Notes: a model not told the origin generated them from the letters alone. 42,740 bases of DNA from an uncultured beta proteobacterium (GCA_903928055.1 CAIYPG010000129.1:1-42740); one strand, 5' to 3'; counted from the stretch's first letter, positions 25,598-34,447 are shown. Program-made: numbers and translations.

Positions 25598-26989
25598 TCA
25601 CGGCTTCAGCGACTCCAGAAGCGACCCAAGCGTCTCCACGTGTTCAAGGCGCTGGATCAGCGAGATGGCGGTTTCGGTCTTGGCTTTGCCCAGCGCCGGT
25701 GCTGCGATCAGGCGGAACTTGTCTTCAATGTCGGCGTTGGTCGGCGTCAGGTAACGGCTGCTCTCGCTGCGGTCCACTTCCTTGCTGAAGACATCGCCAT
25801 TCTTCAGGCGGATGGTGACCCGCGCCAGGCTGCGTGCAGGGTACTGGCGCTCGTAATCCTCGTTCTCGGTGACGCGCACCTTCTCAGCCATCTCGCGATA
25901 GGCCTTGTTCGCGAGCGCATCAGGCTGGTAAGCCGGGCCGAGCAACTGTCCTGCATCGCGCGTGCAGACGGCCACCGCCACGCAATGCGGCAGGCTGGCG
26001 CGCGCCTTGCTGTCGCTTTCGGGATGCGGTTTGTTGAATATGGCAGTACGGCGCGGGCAATCGGCCTGGATCTCGACCACATCCGCCGCCTGGATCGGAT
26101 GTTCCGCAAGCAACGCAAAGGTCGCATCCAGCGTCGCTGCGATGGGCCCGACGGTCGCATAGTATTTCGTCAGTACCCCGCTCAGCAGTTCCCACTCGGT
26201 GAACTCCCCGCTCGGCGATATGCCTTCGGTAAGGCGCTCGGGACTGTTTTTCTCGCAGATGGTGGGCAGCCAGACGCCGGTCACATCGTGCATTCCGTCC
26301 AGCCCTCGTTTGGCCATGTCCGCAGCCAGGATGCCGGTTGCACAGGCGTGCCCGCCAACCAGCCACTTGACGCTGCCGCCCTGGTTCACGCGCCCCGTTG
26401 CGGCAGGCGTCAGACTCAGCACGTTGCTGATCGCGTCGGCAATGCCGGCAGCATCGAGCCCGAGCAGGTGCGCGGTCGTTACCGCGGGTCCGATCGAGCC
26501 AAGCAGGCCGATGGTCGACCAGCCCTGATAAAAAGCGTGGGGATGCAAGGCCCGCCCGAAACGGATCTCCACTTCGTAGCCGGCAACAACGGCGGGCAGT
26601 ATCCGATCGCCGCCCAGCCCGTCCCGCTCTGCGATCGCCAGCGCTGCGGACACGATTTCACAGCCGGGATGAACCGTGCCGCGCGGCGCGGCATCGGACA
26701 GTTCGAGCCCGAAAATATAGGTGGCGTGGGCGAGCGCCGCGAGGCTCGCAGTGGTTTTATCGCCGTGCGGCAGCAAGGTCACCTCCTGCCTGCCGCCCTG
26801 GGCGTGCACATAGTCCCGCACCGTATCGGAGATGCCGGCGTGGTAACCGGCAACCAGGCAACCGACCGTGTCCAGCACCCGCTGCCGTGCCCGCAGCAGC
26901 ACTTCATCCGGCAGATTGGCAAGGTGAAGCCCTGCCGCTGCGCGGCCCATGACCTGCAATGGCGCTTCCTGCGAATTCTTATCCAACAC
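25598..26989 (-). CDS. MmgE/PrpD family protein (copy 2)
   Basis: A full-length 463-residue member of the 2-methylcitrate dehydratase/cis-aconitate decarboxylase fold: helical N-terminal domain with VLDTVGCLVAGYHAG, and LELSDAAPRGTVHPG, VNQGGSVKWLVGGHACATG and IFNKPHPESDSKARASLPHC. The active-site block differs from copy 1: Glu96 replaces the usual first Asp, and no His is present in the GWSTIGLLG segment where copy 1 has His154. A different substrate or activity is likely. It follows Bug copy 5 by 91 bp on the same strand. Confidence 0.9.
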   Translation of the reverse strand: MLDKNSQEAPLQVMGRAAAGLHLANLPDEVLLRARQRVLDTVGCLVAGYHAGISDTVRDYVHAQGGRQEVTLLPHGDKTTASLAALAHATYIFGLELSDAAPRGTVHPGCEIVSAALAIAERDGLGGDRILPAVVAGYEVEIRFGRALHPHAFYQGWSTIGLLGSIGPAVTTAHLLGLDAAGIADAISNVLSLTPAATGRVNQGGSVKWLVGGHACATGILAADMAKRGLDGMHDVTGVWLPTICEKNSPERLTEGISPSGEFTEWELLSGVLTKYYATVGPIAATLDATFALLAEHPIQAADVVEIQADCPRRTAIFNKPHPESDSKARASLPHCVAVAVCTRDAGQLLGPAYQPDALANKAYREMAEKVRVTENEDYERQYPARSLARVTIRLKNGDVFSKEVDRSESSRYLTPTNADIEDKFRLIAAPALGKAKTETAISLIQRLEHVETLGSLLESLKP

Positions 26990-27080
26990 ATGACTCCTGA
27001 TGGTTCGTGATCTTCCGGCAGCGCAATGCCGTCGACACTCGCGCCGATATTGCCGTCGGCATTCCCGGCATGTTCACCCG

Positions 27081-28088
27081 CTACTCGTCCGGCTTCTCGA
27101 TGTTGAGGCGCGACACCAGGCCCTTCCACCGTTCGACCTCGGTGATGAGCTGCTTCCTGAATTCCTCGGGCGAACTGCCGACCATGTCGGATTCCAGCGG
27201 CTCCATCTTCTTCGCCAGATCCGGATCCTTGGCAACGGTCCGGAAGGCGGTCGAGAGCTTGTTCATGATCGGCGCCGGAGTTGCGCCGGGCGCGAAGAAG
27301 CCCTGCCAGTTCAGGTCGCGGTAGCCCTTCATGTACTCGGACACCGAGGGCAGATCCGGCATTTGCTTGAGCCGCTCCGGACCTTTGACCGCAAGCGCCC
27401 GCACCTTGCCCGACTTGATGAGCTGCAATGCCGCGATTGTCGATGACGATCCCATGTCGACCCGTCCGGCAATCAGGTCGGCCATCAGGGTGGAGTTGCC
27501 CTTGTAGTGGACAAAGGTGACCTTGGCACCGGCATCCGCGTGCAGCCACTCGGCTGTGAGGTGGCCGAGCGCGCCGGCCCCGGAAGTGCCGTAGTTGATC
27601 TTGCCCGGGTTCGCCCTGGCGTAGGCAAGGTAGTCCGTGAAGGTCCTGAATTGCGAATTGGCCGGGACGATCAGGATCGACGTCTTGGTGCTCATCATCG
27701 AGATCGGCGCAAGGTCGTTGATGATGTCGAAGGGCAGCTTGTAGAACGCCGGCAGGATGGCAAAGCCCGCAGTGTTGGTCAGCAGCGTATAGCCGTCGGG
27801 CGCGGCTTTTGCGACAAAGCCGGTGCCGATCGAAGTGCCTCCGCCCGTCTTGTAATCCAGCACCATCGGCTGCCCGAGCTGTTTCGTCAGCAAGGGCGTA
27901 TACAGCCGCGCTTCGATATCAGCCGGACCGCTCGGCGCAAAAGGGACGATGATCGTTATCGGTCTGGCGGGATACTGGTCAGCCCCCGTCTGGGCAGATG
28001 CATCCAGGCAACCCAGGATGACTGCCGCAAGGGCAAAAGCCCGAAGCGATTGACGCATGAATGCGCAAAGCATGGCCTTCTCCTGCAT
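27081..28088 (-). CDS. Bug/TctC-family extracytoplasmic solute receptor (copy 5)
   Basis: The 335-residue product has a signal peptide ending near LDASAQ, then YPARPITIIVPFAPSGPADIE, LGQPMVLDYKTGGG, APDGYTLLTNTAGF, VHYKGNSTLMADL and MPDLPSVSEYMKGY. ATG 28088 is preceded by AGGAGAG; a second ATG at 28073 also has a usable site. With MmgE/PrpD copy 2 it forms a receptor-enzyme pair, repeated by the copy 6/copy 3 pair upstream. Confidence 0.92.
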   Translation of the reverse strand: MQEKAMLCAFMRQSLRAFALAAVILGCLDASAQTGADQYPARPITIIVPFAPSGPADIEARLYTPLLTKQLGQPMVLDYKTGGGTSIGTGFVAKAAPDGYTLLTNTAGFAILPAFYKLPFDIINDLAPISMMSTKTSILIVPANSQFRTFTDYLAYARANPGKINYGTSGAGALGHLTAEWLHADAGAKVTFVHYKGNSTLMADLIAGRVDMGSSSTIAALQLIKSGKVRALAVKGPERLKQMPDLPSVSEYMKGYRDLNWQGFFAPGATPAPIMNKLSTAFRTVAKDPDLAKKMEPLESDMVGSSPEEFRKQLITEVERWKGLVSRLNIEKPDE

Positions 28089-28210
28089 GGTTCTCTCCTT
28101 TTGGTTTCTGAATCAGTTACCGCTTGTTGGAATTCGATACCGCAGATTCCTGTTCTGTTTCTCTTGTTCGACATGCAGATGCCAAAGAAATTGGCCATTG
28201 CAACGACAAG

Positions 28211-28429
28211 TTATCTCAAAAATAATCCTGACATCCTCGGTTCTGTTCCTTCCCTCATCCCCAGCCCTTCCCTTGCAGGGCGCACACGCCGATGCATCGG
28301 CATGCCCGCTCAACAGGCGAGCCGCATGCGGCTCGAAACCCCTGCCTCGCCCCCGGGGGAGAAGGGAGAAAAGCCCCTCTCCCCAGGGAAGAGGGGTTGG
28401 GGTGAGGGAAAATTTTGAGATGAGTTCTA
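28211..28429. mobile_element. MITE-like composite palindromic element reaching an mmgE stop codon
   Basis: Outer ends TTATCTCAAAAATAATCC (28211-28228) and, inverted, TAGAACTCATCTCAAAATT (28411-28429) are imperfect inverted repeats resembling the ends of the 22860-23130 element. The interior (28252-28408) carries CCCTCATCCCC and GGGGTGAGGG ends, a 14-bp palindrome GCCGATGCATCGGC (28288-28301), an 18-bp palindrome CGAGCCGCATGCGGCTCG (28318-28335), and CCCCTCTCCCC arms. The first three bases of the right end are the TAG stop of MmgE/PrpD copy 3. No gene is seen in 28089-28426. Confidence 0.7.
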
Positions 28430-29857
28430 TTTCTGCAGCAGCGGCACCAGCTCGGCCATCGACGAGAGCGACTCAAGCCCGTTGACGGCCTGCATGACGG
28501 CATCGACGCGCTCGCGCGACATCACGACCTCAGCCAGCGTGCGGAATTTTCCCGCCATGATTTCATCGCTGAACGGGGATTTTGCGGAGCCGCGCGTGTG
28601 GTTCACCTCGCCGCTGAGGACCTTGCCGTTTTTCAGCGTGACTTCCACATGCGCGTACTGGATCAGGTCCGGCTTTTCGATGACATGGCATTCCACCTTG
28701 TCGGCAATGGCCAGGACATCCGGATCGCGCCACAGCGCAGGGTCGATATACATTTCAAGGCTGTTGCTGCCCTTCACCAGTCGCAGCCCCATGCTGTAGG
28801 CAAGGCTGGCCTGGGCGGTGATCACGTCACGCGGACGCTTTACCGTGCCGACATGCATCAGGCCGCGCTCGTACATCCCCACGCGGATCTTTTCCACATC
28901 GCGGTGATTGAATTGATGTGCCTTCATCAGGTCGCTGACGATGTCGAGCGGACCATGGCAGGTTCCGATGGTCGGATAAATGCGGTAGGTGCAGCGGGTG
29001 ATGCAAAAGGAATTGTCAGGGCCGACATCGCCCAGATTGGCAAGCAGCGCCTCGGGCTTCGAGGGCTTGGCGCCGCCGAATGCGGCGAAGAAGCCGTGGC
29101 GCCCCTCGAACACGGTCAGCGGGCCGGTGAGCCCGACCTTGGCCAGCATCGCGGCCTGCATGCCGTTGCGCACGCCCAGCGCGCCGTGGATGCGCTTCAC
29201 TTCGCCGCCCGCCTCGTCGTACTCCAGCAGTCCGCAGGCATGGCTGCCGGCAATTGCAAAGGCGTGCGTCTGCTGCTCCTCATTGAGTCCCAGCAGCTTG
29301 CCGGCCGCGGCGGTGGCGCTGAACACGCCGAGCATCCCCTGCATGTGGAAGTGGCGCTGCCTGGCATCGAAATGGCGCGGGAACTCCGGCGTGGCCAGCG
29401 CCGCGCCGATGCGCCCCTGCGCCTCATAACCGGCAACCATGGCGGTGATGATGTCCTTGCCGCCGATGCCCAACTGCTCACCCAGCGCCTGAACCACCGG
29501 AACAACGATCACTCCGGTGTGCGCGCTCTCGGGCGAGCCATGATGCTGCAGCTCGCAGCTGTAGCTGAACGCGGAATTGGCATACGCCGCATAAGGCGCA
29601 GGCACCCTGTCACCGTGATATGAAATGGTGGACGTGCCGTTGCCGCCGGCACTGCTGCCCAGGGCCCGGGCATACAGGTAGGCGGGCTGCACCCACGGCA
29701 GTGTCGCGCCGCGCAATTGCACGCCCAGTGTGTCGAGCATGCAGCGCTTGGCGTGAAAGATTGCCTCAGGCGTCAGGTCCTCGTAGCGCAGCGCCGTTAC
29801 CCATCGCGCCAGCCGTTGTGCTGCCGTTGTTCCCGTTATCGTTGTCGTTGCAGTCAT
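28427..29857 (-). CDS. MmgE/PrpD family protein (copy 3)
   Basis: A 476-residue member of the same fold: AKRCMLDTLGVQLRGATLPW, CELQHHGSPESAHTGV, HFHMQGMLGVFSATAAAGKLLGL, GGEVKRIHGALGVRNGMQAAM and YRIYPTIGTCHGPLD. Its active-site block is again altered (Glu102 and His106 where copy 1 has Asp93 and Thr97; His113 is kept). Start ATG 29857 fits the family; in-frame sequence upstream overlaps Bug copy 6 in the wrong frame and is not coding. The TAG stop falls at the edge of a repeat element. It follows Bug copy 6 by 77 bp. Confidence 0.9.
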   Translation of the reverse strand: MTATTTITGTTAAQRLARWVTALRYEDLTPEAIFHAKRCMLDTLGVQLRGATLPWVQPAYLYARALGSSAGGNGTSTISYHGDRVPAPYAAYANSAFSYSCELQHHGSPESAHTGVIVVPVVQALGEQLGIGGKDIITAMVAGYEAQGRIGAALATPEFPRHFDARQRHFHMQGMLGVFSATAAAGKLLGLNEEQQTHAFAIAGSHACGLLEYDEAGGEVKRIHGALGVRNGMQAAMLAKVGLTGPLTVFEGRHGFFAAFGGAKPSKPEALLANLGDVGPDNSFCITRCTYRIYPTIGTCHGPLDIVSDLMKAHQFNHRDVEKIRVGMYERGLMHVGTVKRPRDVITAQASLAYSMGLRLVKGSNSLEMYIDPALWRDPDVLAIADKVECHVIEKPDLIQYAHVEVTLKNGKVLSGEVNHTRGSAKSPFSDEIMAGKFRTLAEVVMSRERVDAVMQAVNGLESLSSMAELVPLLQK

Positions 29858-29934
29858 GGAATGCGTTTCTTTCAGAATATGCGGAAGTAGTTCTGTACCG
29901 AATGCAAGCGGGGCTGTCAGCCAGTGCGGCCGGT

Positions 29935-30906
29935 TCAATCCTCTTTCAGGCCGAGGTCCTTGATCAGCTTGCCGAGGCGCGCCATTTCCGATTTCATGGC
30001 CGTGGCCATGACCTGCGGCGAGCTGCCGATGGTTTCCACGCCGGCGGCGGCAAATTTCTGCTTGATGTCCGGATTGTTGACCGCTACCGCCATTTCCCTG
30101 CTCAGGAGATTGATGATGGCCGGCGATACCTTGACCGGAGCGAATGCGCCGATCGGCGAATCCGCCTCGTAGCCGGGAACACCGGCCGCAGCCACCGTCG
30201 GCAGGTCGGGGAATAGCGGGGAGGCCTTGGCCGACGTGATGGCCAGCGCGCGCAGGCGGCCGGACTTCAGATGCTGCGAGACGGAACCGGCAGTGGGAAA
30301 CATCAATTGCACCTGCCCGGCGATCAGCGCATTCGTCGCCTGGCCATTGCCCTTGTAGGGAATGCGCAGCATGTCGACACCCGCCATGACCTTGAACAGT
30401 TCCGCGGCAAGATGGGTCGCCGCGCCGCTCTGGCCGGTGCCGTAGTTGAGCACCCCCGGCTTCGACTTGGCCAGGGCAATCAGCTCCTTCACTGAATTCA
30501 CGGGCACCGAAGGATGCACTGCGATCAGGATCGGCGTGTTGACCTCCAGCCCGATCGGCGCAAAGTCGCGCTCCACGTCGTAGGGCACTTCGCTCCGCAG
30601 GAATTTCTCCAGCCACAGGCTGCTGCCGAAAATCATCAGCGTGTAGCCGTCGGCCGGTGCCTTGGCCACGAATTCTCCGACCAGCAGCGCGCCCGTGCGG
30701 TTCTCGACGATGAATTGCTGTCCGAATCGGGTGGTCAGTGCCTGCGCGATCAGGCGTGCCGTGAAATCATGGCCGCCACCGACTTCGGCAGTCACCAGAC
30801 GCACGGGCTTTGCCGGATATTCCTGTGCCCCAGCTGACAATGACAATGGCCCCAGGAGCAGGGCAAGCGCGAAGGTCATGCCCGTCATCAAGCGTCCATC
30901 TGACAT
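29935..30906 (-). CDS. Bug/TctC-family extracytoplasmic solute receptor (copy 6)
   Basis: The 323-residue product (ATG 30906, preceded by AAAGGAGAGAG) has a signal peptide ending near LSAGAQ, then YPAKPVRLVTAEVGGGHDFTARL, FGQQFIVENRTGALL, PADGYTLMIFGSSLW, IPYKGNGQATNAL and LFPDLPTVAAAGVPGYE. A reading from 31131 would add 75 unconserved residues before the signal peptide and is rejected. It resembles copies 2 and 4. It precedes MmgE/PrpD copy 3 and follows the CoA-transferase by 251 bp. Confidence 0.92.
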   Translation of the reverse strand: MSDGRLMTGMTFALALLLGPLSLSAGAQEYPAKPVRLVTAEVGGGHDFTARLIAQALTTRFGQQFIVENRTGALLVGEFVAKAPADGYTLMIFGSSLWLEKFLRSEVPYDVERDFAPIGLEVNTPILIAVHPSVPVNSVKELIALAKSKPGVLNYGTGQSGAATHLAAELFKVMAGVDMLRIPYKGNGQATNALIAGQVQLMFPTAGSVSQHLKSGRLRALAITSAKASPLFPDLPTVAAAGVPGYEADSPIGAFAPVKVSPAIINLLSREMAVAVNNPDIKQKFAAAGVETIGSSPQVMATAMKSEMARLGKLIKDLGLKED

Positions 30907-31157
30907 TTGCTCTCTCCTTTGGATGACTGGTTTTGACTCATGGCGCGAAACGATCTTTTCATGCCGCGTTGCGCTGGCGGGCATCGTCAAGCACCGACCT
31001 TCCTGAGTTGCCCTGACTTCCTGGCAATCGGGGCCGGTTGCAAGCGACAGATCCTGCCGACACATATTAAACGTAAACGAGGGAAGCTCCGGAGCCTGCA
31101 TTTTCGCAGAACCCCGGAAGACCCTTTGCACTTCACGCCCGGCGACGCACCCGGGGT

Positions 31158-32345
31158 TCAGGCAATCGCCCCCTTGCTGCGCAGGTCGCTGATCTCCGCA
31201 GCGCTGTAACCCAGGCCCTGCATGACCTCATCGGTATGCTGGCCTGCATCGGGCGTGGGCAGGCGGATGGCACGGCTTGCGCCGACGAAAGTCAGCGGCG
31301 AGGCAACGATCCTGATCTCGCCCAGCACCGGATGCTGCACCGGTTGTGCCATCCCCAGATACTGGATCTGCTCGTCGGCGAACACCTTGTCCATGGTGTA
31401 GATGGGCCCGCACGGAACGCCGCCCGCCTCCATCGCCTTGATCCAGTGGTCCATGGGTTTCGTCCGGGTCACTTCACCGATCGCCGCCTGCAACGCGACG
31501 CGATCCTTGACGCGCTCCTTCTGCGTGGCCCATTTGTGGCCGGGCTGCGCCCATTCGGGTTTGCCGAGCACCTCGCACAGCTTGATGTAGGTGTTCTGCG
31601 CGGCGCCGGCAATGTTGAAATGGCCGTCGCTGGACGGATAGACACCGGGCGTGTCGCCGGTGGGGTGCATGTTGCCGGCGGGCTTGGCGACATGTCCGTC
31701 CATGAGGTAACGCGACGCCTGGAAGTCCATCATCATGATCAGCCCTTCCAGCAGGCTGGTGTTGACCCAGCGGCCGCGGCCGGTGCGATCGCGCTCGTAC
31801 AGGGCCATCATGATGCCCAGCGCCAGCAGGTTGCCTGCAGTGAGATCACCCACGGCGATGCCCGTGCGCATCGGACCGCTGCCCGGCTCGCCGGTCACCG
31901 TCTGCAGGCCGGACATGCCCTGCACGATCTGGTCGACGCCGCCACGCTTGGCAATCGGGCCCTCCTGGCCGAAGCCGGAATTGCTGCCGTACACCAGTTT
32001 CGGATTGACCTTGCGCAAATCCTCCCAGGACACCTTCAACCGGTGCTTCACGTCGGGGCGCCAGTTCTCCACGACCACGTCGGCGTCCTTCACCATCCTC
32101 ATCAGCACCGCGTGGCCTTCCGGTGTCTTCAGGTTCAGGCGCATGGATCGCTTGTTGCGATGCAGGTTCTGCGCGTCAAAGCCGTGGCGCTTCTCGCCGT
32201 CGCCGCGCATGTCCTCGGTGGGCTCGACCTTGATGACATCGGCACCCCAGTCGGCCAGGTGGCGCACGCAGGTGGGGCCTGCCCGGGCCAGGCACAGATC
32301 AATGACCTTCAGGCCGGTCAGCGGCAGATATGGCGAGTCATCCAT
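31158..32345 (-). CDS. Class III CoA-transferase (CaiB/BaiF family)
   Basis: Transfers CoA between carboxylic acids, typically to activate a substrate for beta-oxidation-like steps. The 395 residues show LPLTGLKVIDLCLARAGPTCVRHLADWGADVIKVE, NLKTPEGHAVL, VVENWRPDV, the probable catalytic Asp138 in RGGVDQIVQGMSG, and RWVNTSLLEGLI. Length matches the family (about 395-430). It is divergent from Bug copy 7, separated by 155 bp that probably holds both promoters. The acid it activates is unknown. Confidence 0.93.
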   Translation of the reverse strand: MDDSPYLPLTGLKVIDLCLARAGPTCVRHLADWGADVIKVEPTEDMRGDGEKRHGFDAQNLHRNKRSMRLNLKTPEGHAVLMRMVKDADVVVENWRPDVKHRLKVSWEDLRKVNPKLVYGSNSGFGQEGPIAKRGGVDQIVQGMSGLQTVTGEPGSGPMRTGIAVGDLTAGNLLALGIMMALYERDRTGRGRWVNTSLLEGLIMMMDFQASRYLMDGHVAKPAGNMHPTGDTPGVYPSSDGHFNIAGAAQNTYIKLCEVLGKPEWAQPGHKWATQKERVKDRVALQAAIGEVTRTKPMDHWIKAMEAGGVPCGPIYTMDKVFADEQIQYLGMAQPVQHPVLGEIRIVASPLTFVGASRAIRLPTPDAGQHTDEVMQGLGYSAAEISDLRSKGAIA

Positions 32346-32500
32346 GGTTCCTCCTCAGGTAGGTGGCATGCGGGACGCCGGAACGCTGCCGGCAAAGAGA
32401 GCTTACAATGTTTGCAGCCACGCACTGCAACATACAACCATAAATCGTGGCTTCACTTCACTACGGTTACTTCACTGCGGTTTCCAACAGGAGGAGGCGC

Positions 32501-33475
32501 ATGAAACTCGTGACATCCCGTGCCGTTTTCGTGACAGCCATGTTCATGGCGGCCGTTCCCCTGCCGGCGTGGGCACAGAGCCCGGCCGGCTACCCGGCAA
32601 AGCCGGTCAGGGTGATCGTGGGCAGCGGTGCAGGCGGCTCCGTCGACATCGTGGCGCGCCTGGTTTCGGCGAAACTCGGCGATACGCTCAGGCAGAAATT
32701 CATCGTCGAGAACCGCCCGGGCGCAGGCGGCATGCTGGGCGTCCGGGAAGTCGTGAATGCCGCGCCCGATGCGCTCACCATTGCACCGGTGCCGGCCACC
32801 TTCCTGTGGGCGAAAACCGTGCAGCCCAGCCTGCCCTTCGATCCGGTCACCGACCTCGAACCGGTTTCGCAGGTCACCAAGGCACCGCTGGTCATGATCA
32901 TCAATCCCTCGGTTCCGGCGAAGTCCGTCAGGGAACTGATCGATTTCGCCAGGGCCAATCCGGGAAAACTGAATGTCGGCGTCAGCAACGGTTCGGCCAC
33001 GCATCTGGCGGCAGCCTACTTCGCCAGCATGGCCGGCATTTCGGTGCTCATCGTTCCCTACAAGGGCACGCCTGAGGCGACCAACGACCTGATCGCGGGC
33101 CGCATCGACATGCACATCGGCGGGCTGGCCTCGAACATCGGCCGCATCAAGGCCGGCAAGATGCGCGCGCTGGGCGTGACCACCCTGGACCGCAGCCCGG
33201 TGATGCCCGACCTGCCGACGATCGCCGATACGCTGCCCGGCTATGAGGTGAACAATTTCCATGGATGGCTGACCACGAAGGGATCACCGTCCGCGAGCGT
33301 AAGCAGGCTCGCGACGGCCATTGCCGAAGCGGTCAATGCCAAAGAGGTAAGCGACGCGATTACGGCGGACGGCTCCACGCCCTACGGCAGCACGCCGCAG
33401 GAATTTCGCGATGCCATCGCCCGCAATGCGCCGGCTTTCCAGAAAATCGCGCGGGAATCAAACATGAGCCTGTAG
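32501..33475 (+). CDS. Bug/TctC-family extracytoplasmic solute receptor (copy 7)
   Basis: The 324-residue product (ATG 32501, preceded by AGGAGGAGG) has a signal peptide ending near LPAWAQ, then YPAKPVRVIVGSGAGGSVDIVARL, LRQKFIVENRPGAGG, VNAAPDALTIAPVPATF (the usual DGYT is degenerate here), VPYKGTPEATNDL and MPDLPTIADTLPGYE. An enoyl-CoA hydratase follows on the same strand after 84 bp, linking receptor and CoA-dependent enzyme. The degenerate PADGYTLL block may reflect a different ligand. Confidence 0.92.
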   Translation: MKLVTSRAVFVTAMFMAAVPLPAWAQSPAGYPAKPVRVIVGSGAGGSVDIVARLVSAKLGDTLRQKFIVENRPGAGGMLGVREVVNAAPDALTIAPVPATFLWAKTVQPSLPFDPVTDLEPVSQVTKAPLVMIINPSVPAKSVRELIDFARANPGKLNVGVSNGSATHLAAAYFASMAGISVLIVPYKGTPEATNDLIAGRIDMHIGGLASNIGRIKAGKMRALGVTTLDRSPVMPDLPTIADTLPGYEVNNFHGWLTTKGSPSASVSRLATAIAEAVNAKEVSDAITADGSTPYGSTPQEFRDAIARNAPAFQKIARESNMSL

Positions 33476-33559
33476 TGGTCCGCGCAGTTGTCAGCGCTGT
33501 TGTCCGTCGTGGGGCCGGCATCTGCCATGAAATGAATGCACCCAGAAAAAGGAAGAATC

Positions 33560-34447
33560 GTGGAGTACCAGCACATCCTGTATGAAGTCGCCGACGGCAT
33601 CCTGACCGTCACGCTGAACCGCCCGGAAAAACTGAACGCCCAGACGCGGCGCATGCATGCCGAAATCATCGCGGCCGCCGATCAATGGGATGCCGATGAC
33701 AGCATTCGCGCCGTGATCTTCACCGGCGCCGGCCGGGGCTTCTGTGCGGGCACCGACCTCACCCAGAACAACACCTGGGGCGGCGGCAAGGATGCCCCCG
33801 AGGAGTTCCCGCCCAAATACGTCAACGGCATCCGCCGTGACGGCGGCGGCGAACTGGTGCTGCGCCTGTTTGACAGCAAGAAGCCCATGATTGCGGCAGT
33901 CAACGGTCCCGCAGTGGGCATCGGTGCCACCTTCATCCTGCCCATGGACGTGCGCATCGCCTCGGACAGCGCGCGTTTTGGTTACGTGTTCACGCAACGC
34001 GGCATCGCACCCGAGTCCTGCTCCACATGGTTCCTGCCGCGCATTGTTGGCATTGCAAAGGCGCTGGACTGGTCGCTCAGCGGACGCGTATTCAATGCCC
34101 CTGAAGCGCTGGAACACAAACTGGTCAGCGAGGTCCTGCCGCAGGACCAGTTGCTCGCCCGCGCGCGCGCCATCGCCCATGAGTACTCCGACCGCACCGC
34201 GCCGCTGTCGGTTGCGGTGACACGCCAGATCATGTGGCGCATGCTGGGCGCAGCCCATCCCATGGAAGCGCATGAAATGGAATCACAGGCGCTGTCGTCA
34301 CTGCGCACCAAATCCGATGCCGGCGAAGGCGCCAAGTCCTTCCTCGAAAAACGCCCGCCCAAATTCACCCTGCGCCCCAGCAAGGACATGCCCGACAGCT
34401 ATCCGTGGTGGCCGGAGCTGGAGTTCAAGGGCAAGGTGGAGTGGTAG
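33560..34447 (+). CDS. Enoyl-CoA hydratase/isomerase (crotonase) family protein
   Basis: A crotonase-fold enzyme of 295 residues with YEVADGILTVTLNRPEKLNAQ, the oxyanion-hole block GAGRGFCAGTDL, AAVNGPAVGIGATFILPMD and RFGYVFTQRGIAPESCSTWFLPRIVG. The RGIxPE...SWFLPR type is common in acyl-CoA catabolic clusters. GTG 33560 is preferred because AAGGAAG precedes it and the next residues (EYQHILYEV) fit the family; ATG 33536 would add eight residues without a ribosome site. Hydration of an enoyl-CoA is the likely reaction, substrate unknown. Confidence 0.9.
   Translation: MEYQHILYEVADGILTVTLNRPEKLNAQTRRMHAEIIAAADQWDADDSIRAVIFTGAGRGFCAGTDLTQNNTWGGGKDAPEEFPPKYVNGIRRDGGGELVLRLFDSKKPMIAAVNGPAVGIGATFILPMDVRIASDSARFGYVFTQRGIAPESCSTWFLPRIVGIAKALDWSLSGRVFNAPEALEHKLVSEVLPQDQLLARARAIAHEYSDRTAPLSVAVTRQIMWRMLGAAHPMEAHEMESQALSSLRTKSDAGEGAKSFLEKRPPKFTLRPSKDMPDSYPWWPELEFKGKVEW

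Noticed and set aside
25253..27010. A 585-codon open frame on the plus strand
   Set aside because: It is the antisense of MmgE/PrpD copy 2 plus the adjacent repeats; the minus-strand protein has clear family motifs and the plus frame has none.
28252..28408. Repeats considered as a CRISPR array
   Set aside because: Units are palindromic and heterogeneous with no uniform repeat-spacer spacing, and no cas genes are present.
29858..30616. In-frame extension of MmgE/PrpD copy 3 to 729 residues
   Set aside because: The extra sequence overlaps Bug copy 6 in the wrong frame; the family start is at 29857.
31236..32504. A 422-codon plus-strand frame opposite the CoA-transferase
   Set aside because: It is antisense to the CoA-transferase, whose motifs are clear.
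14582..33475. The region as a genomic island integrated at tRNA-Gly
   Set aside because: No integrase and no direct repeat of the tRNA 3' end was found in the window.
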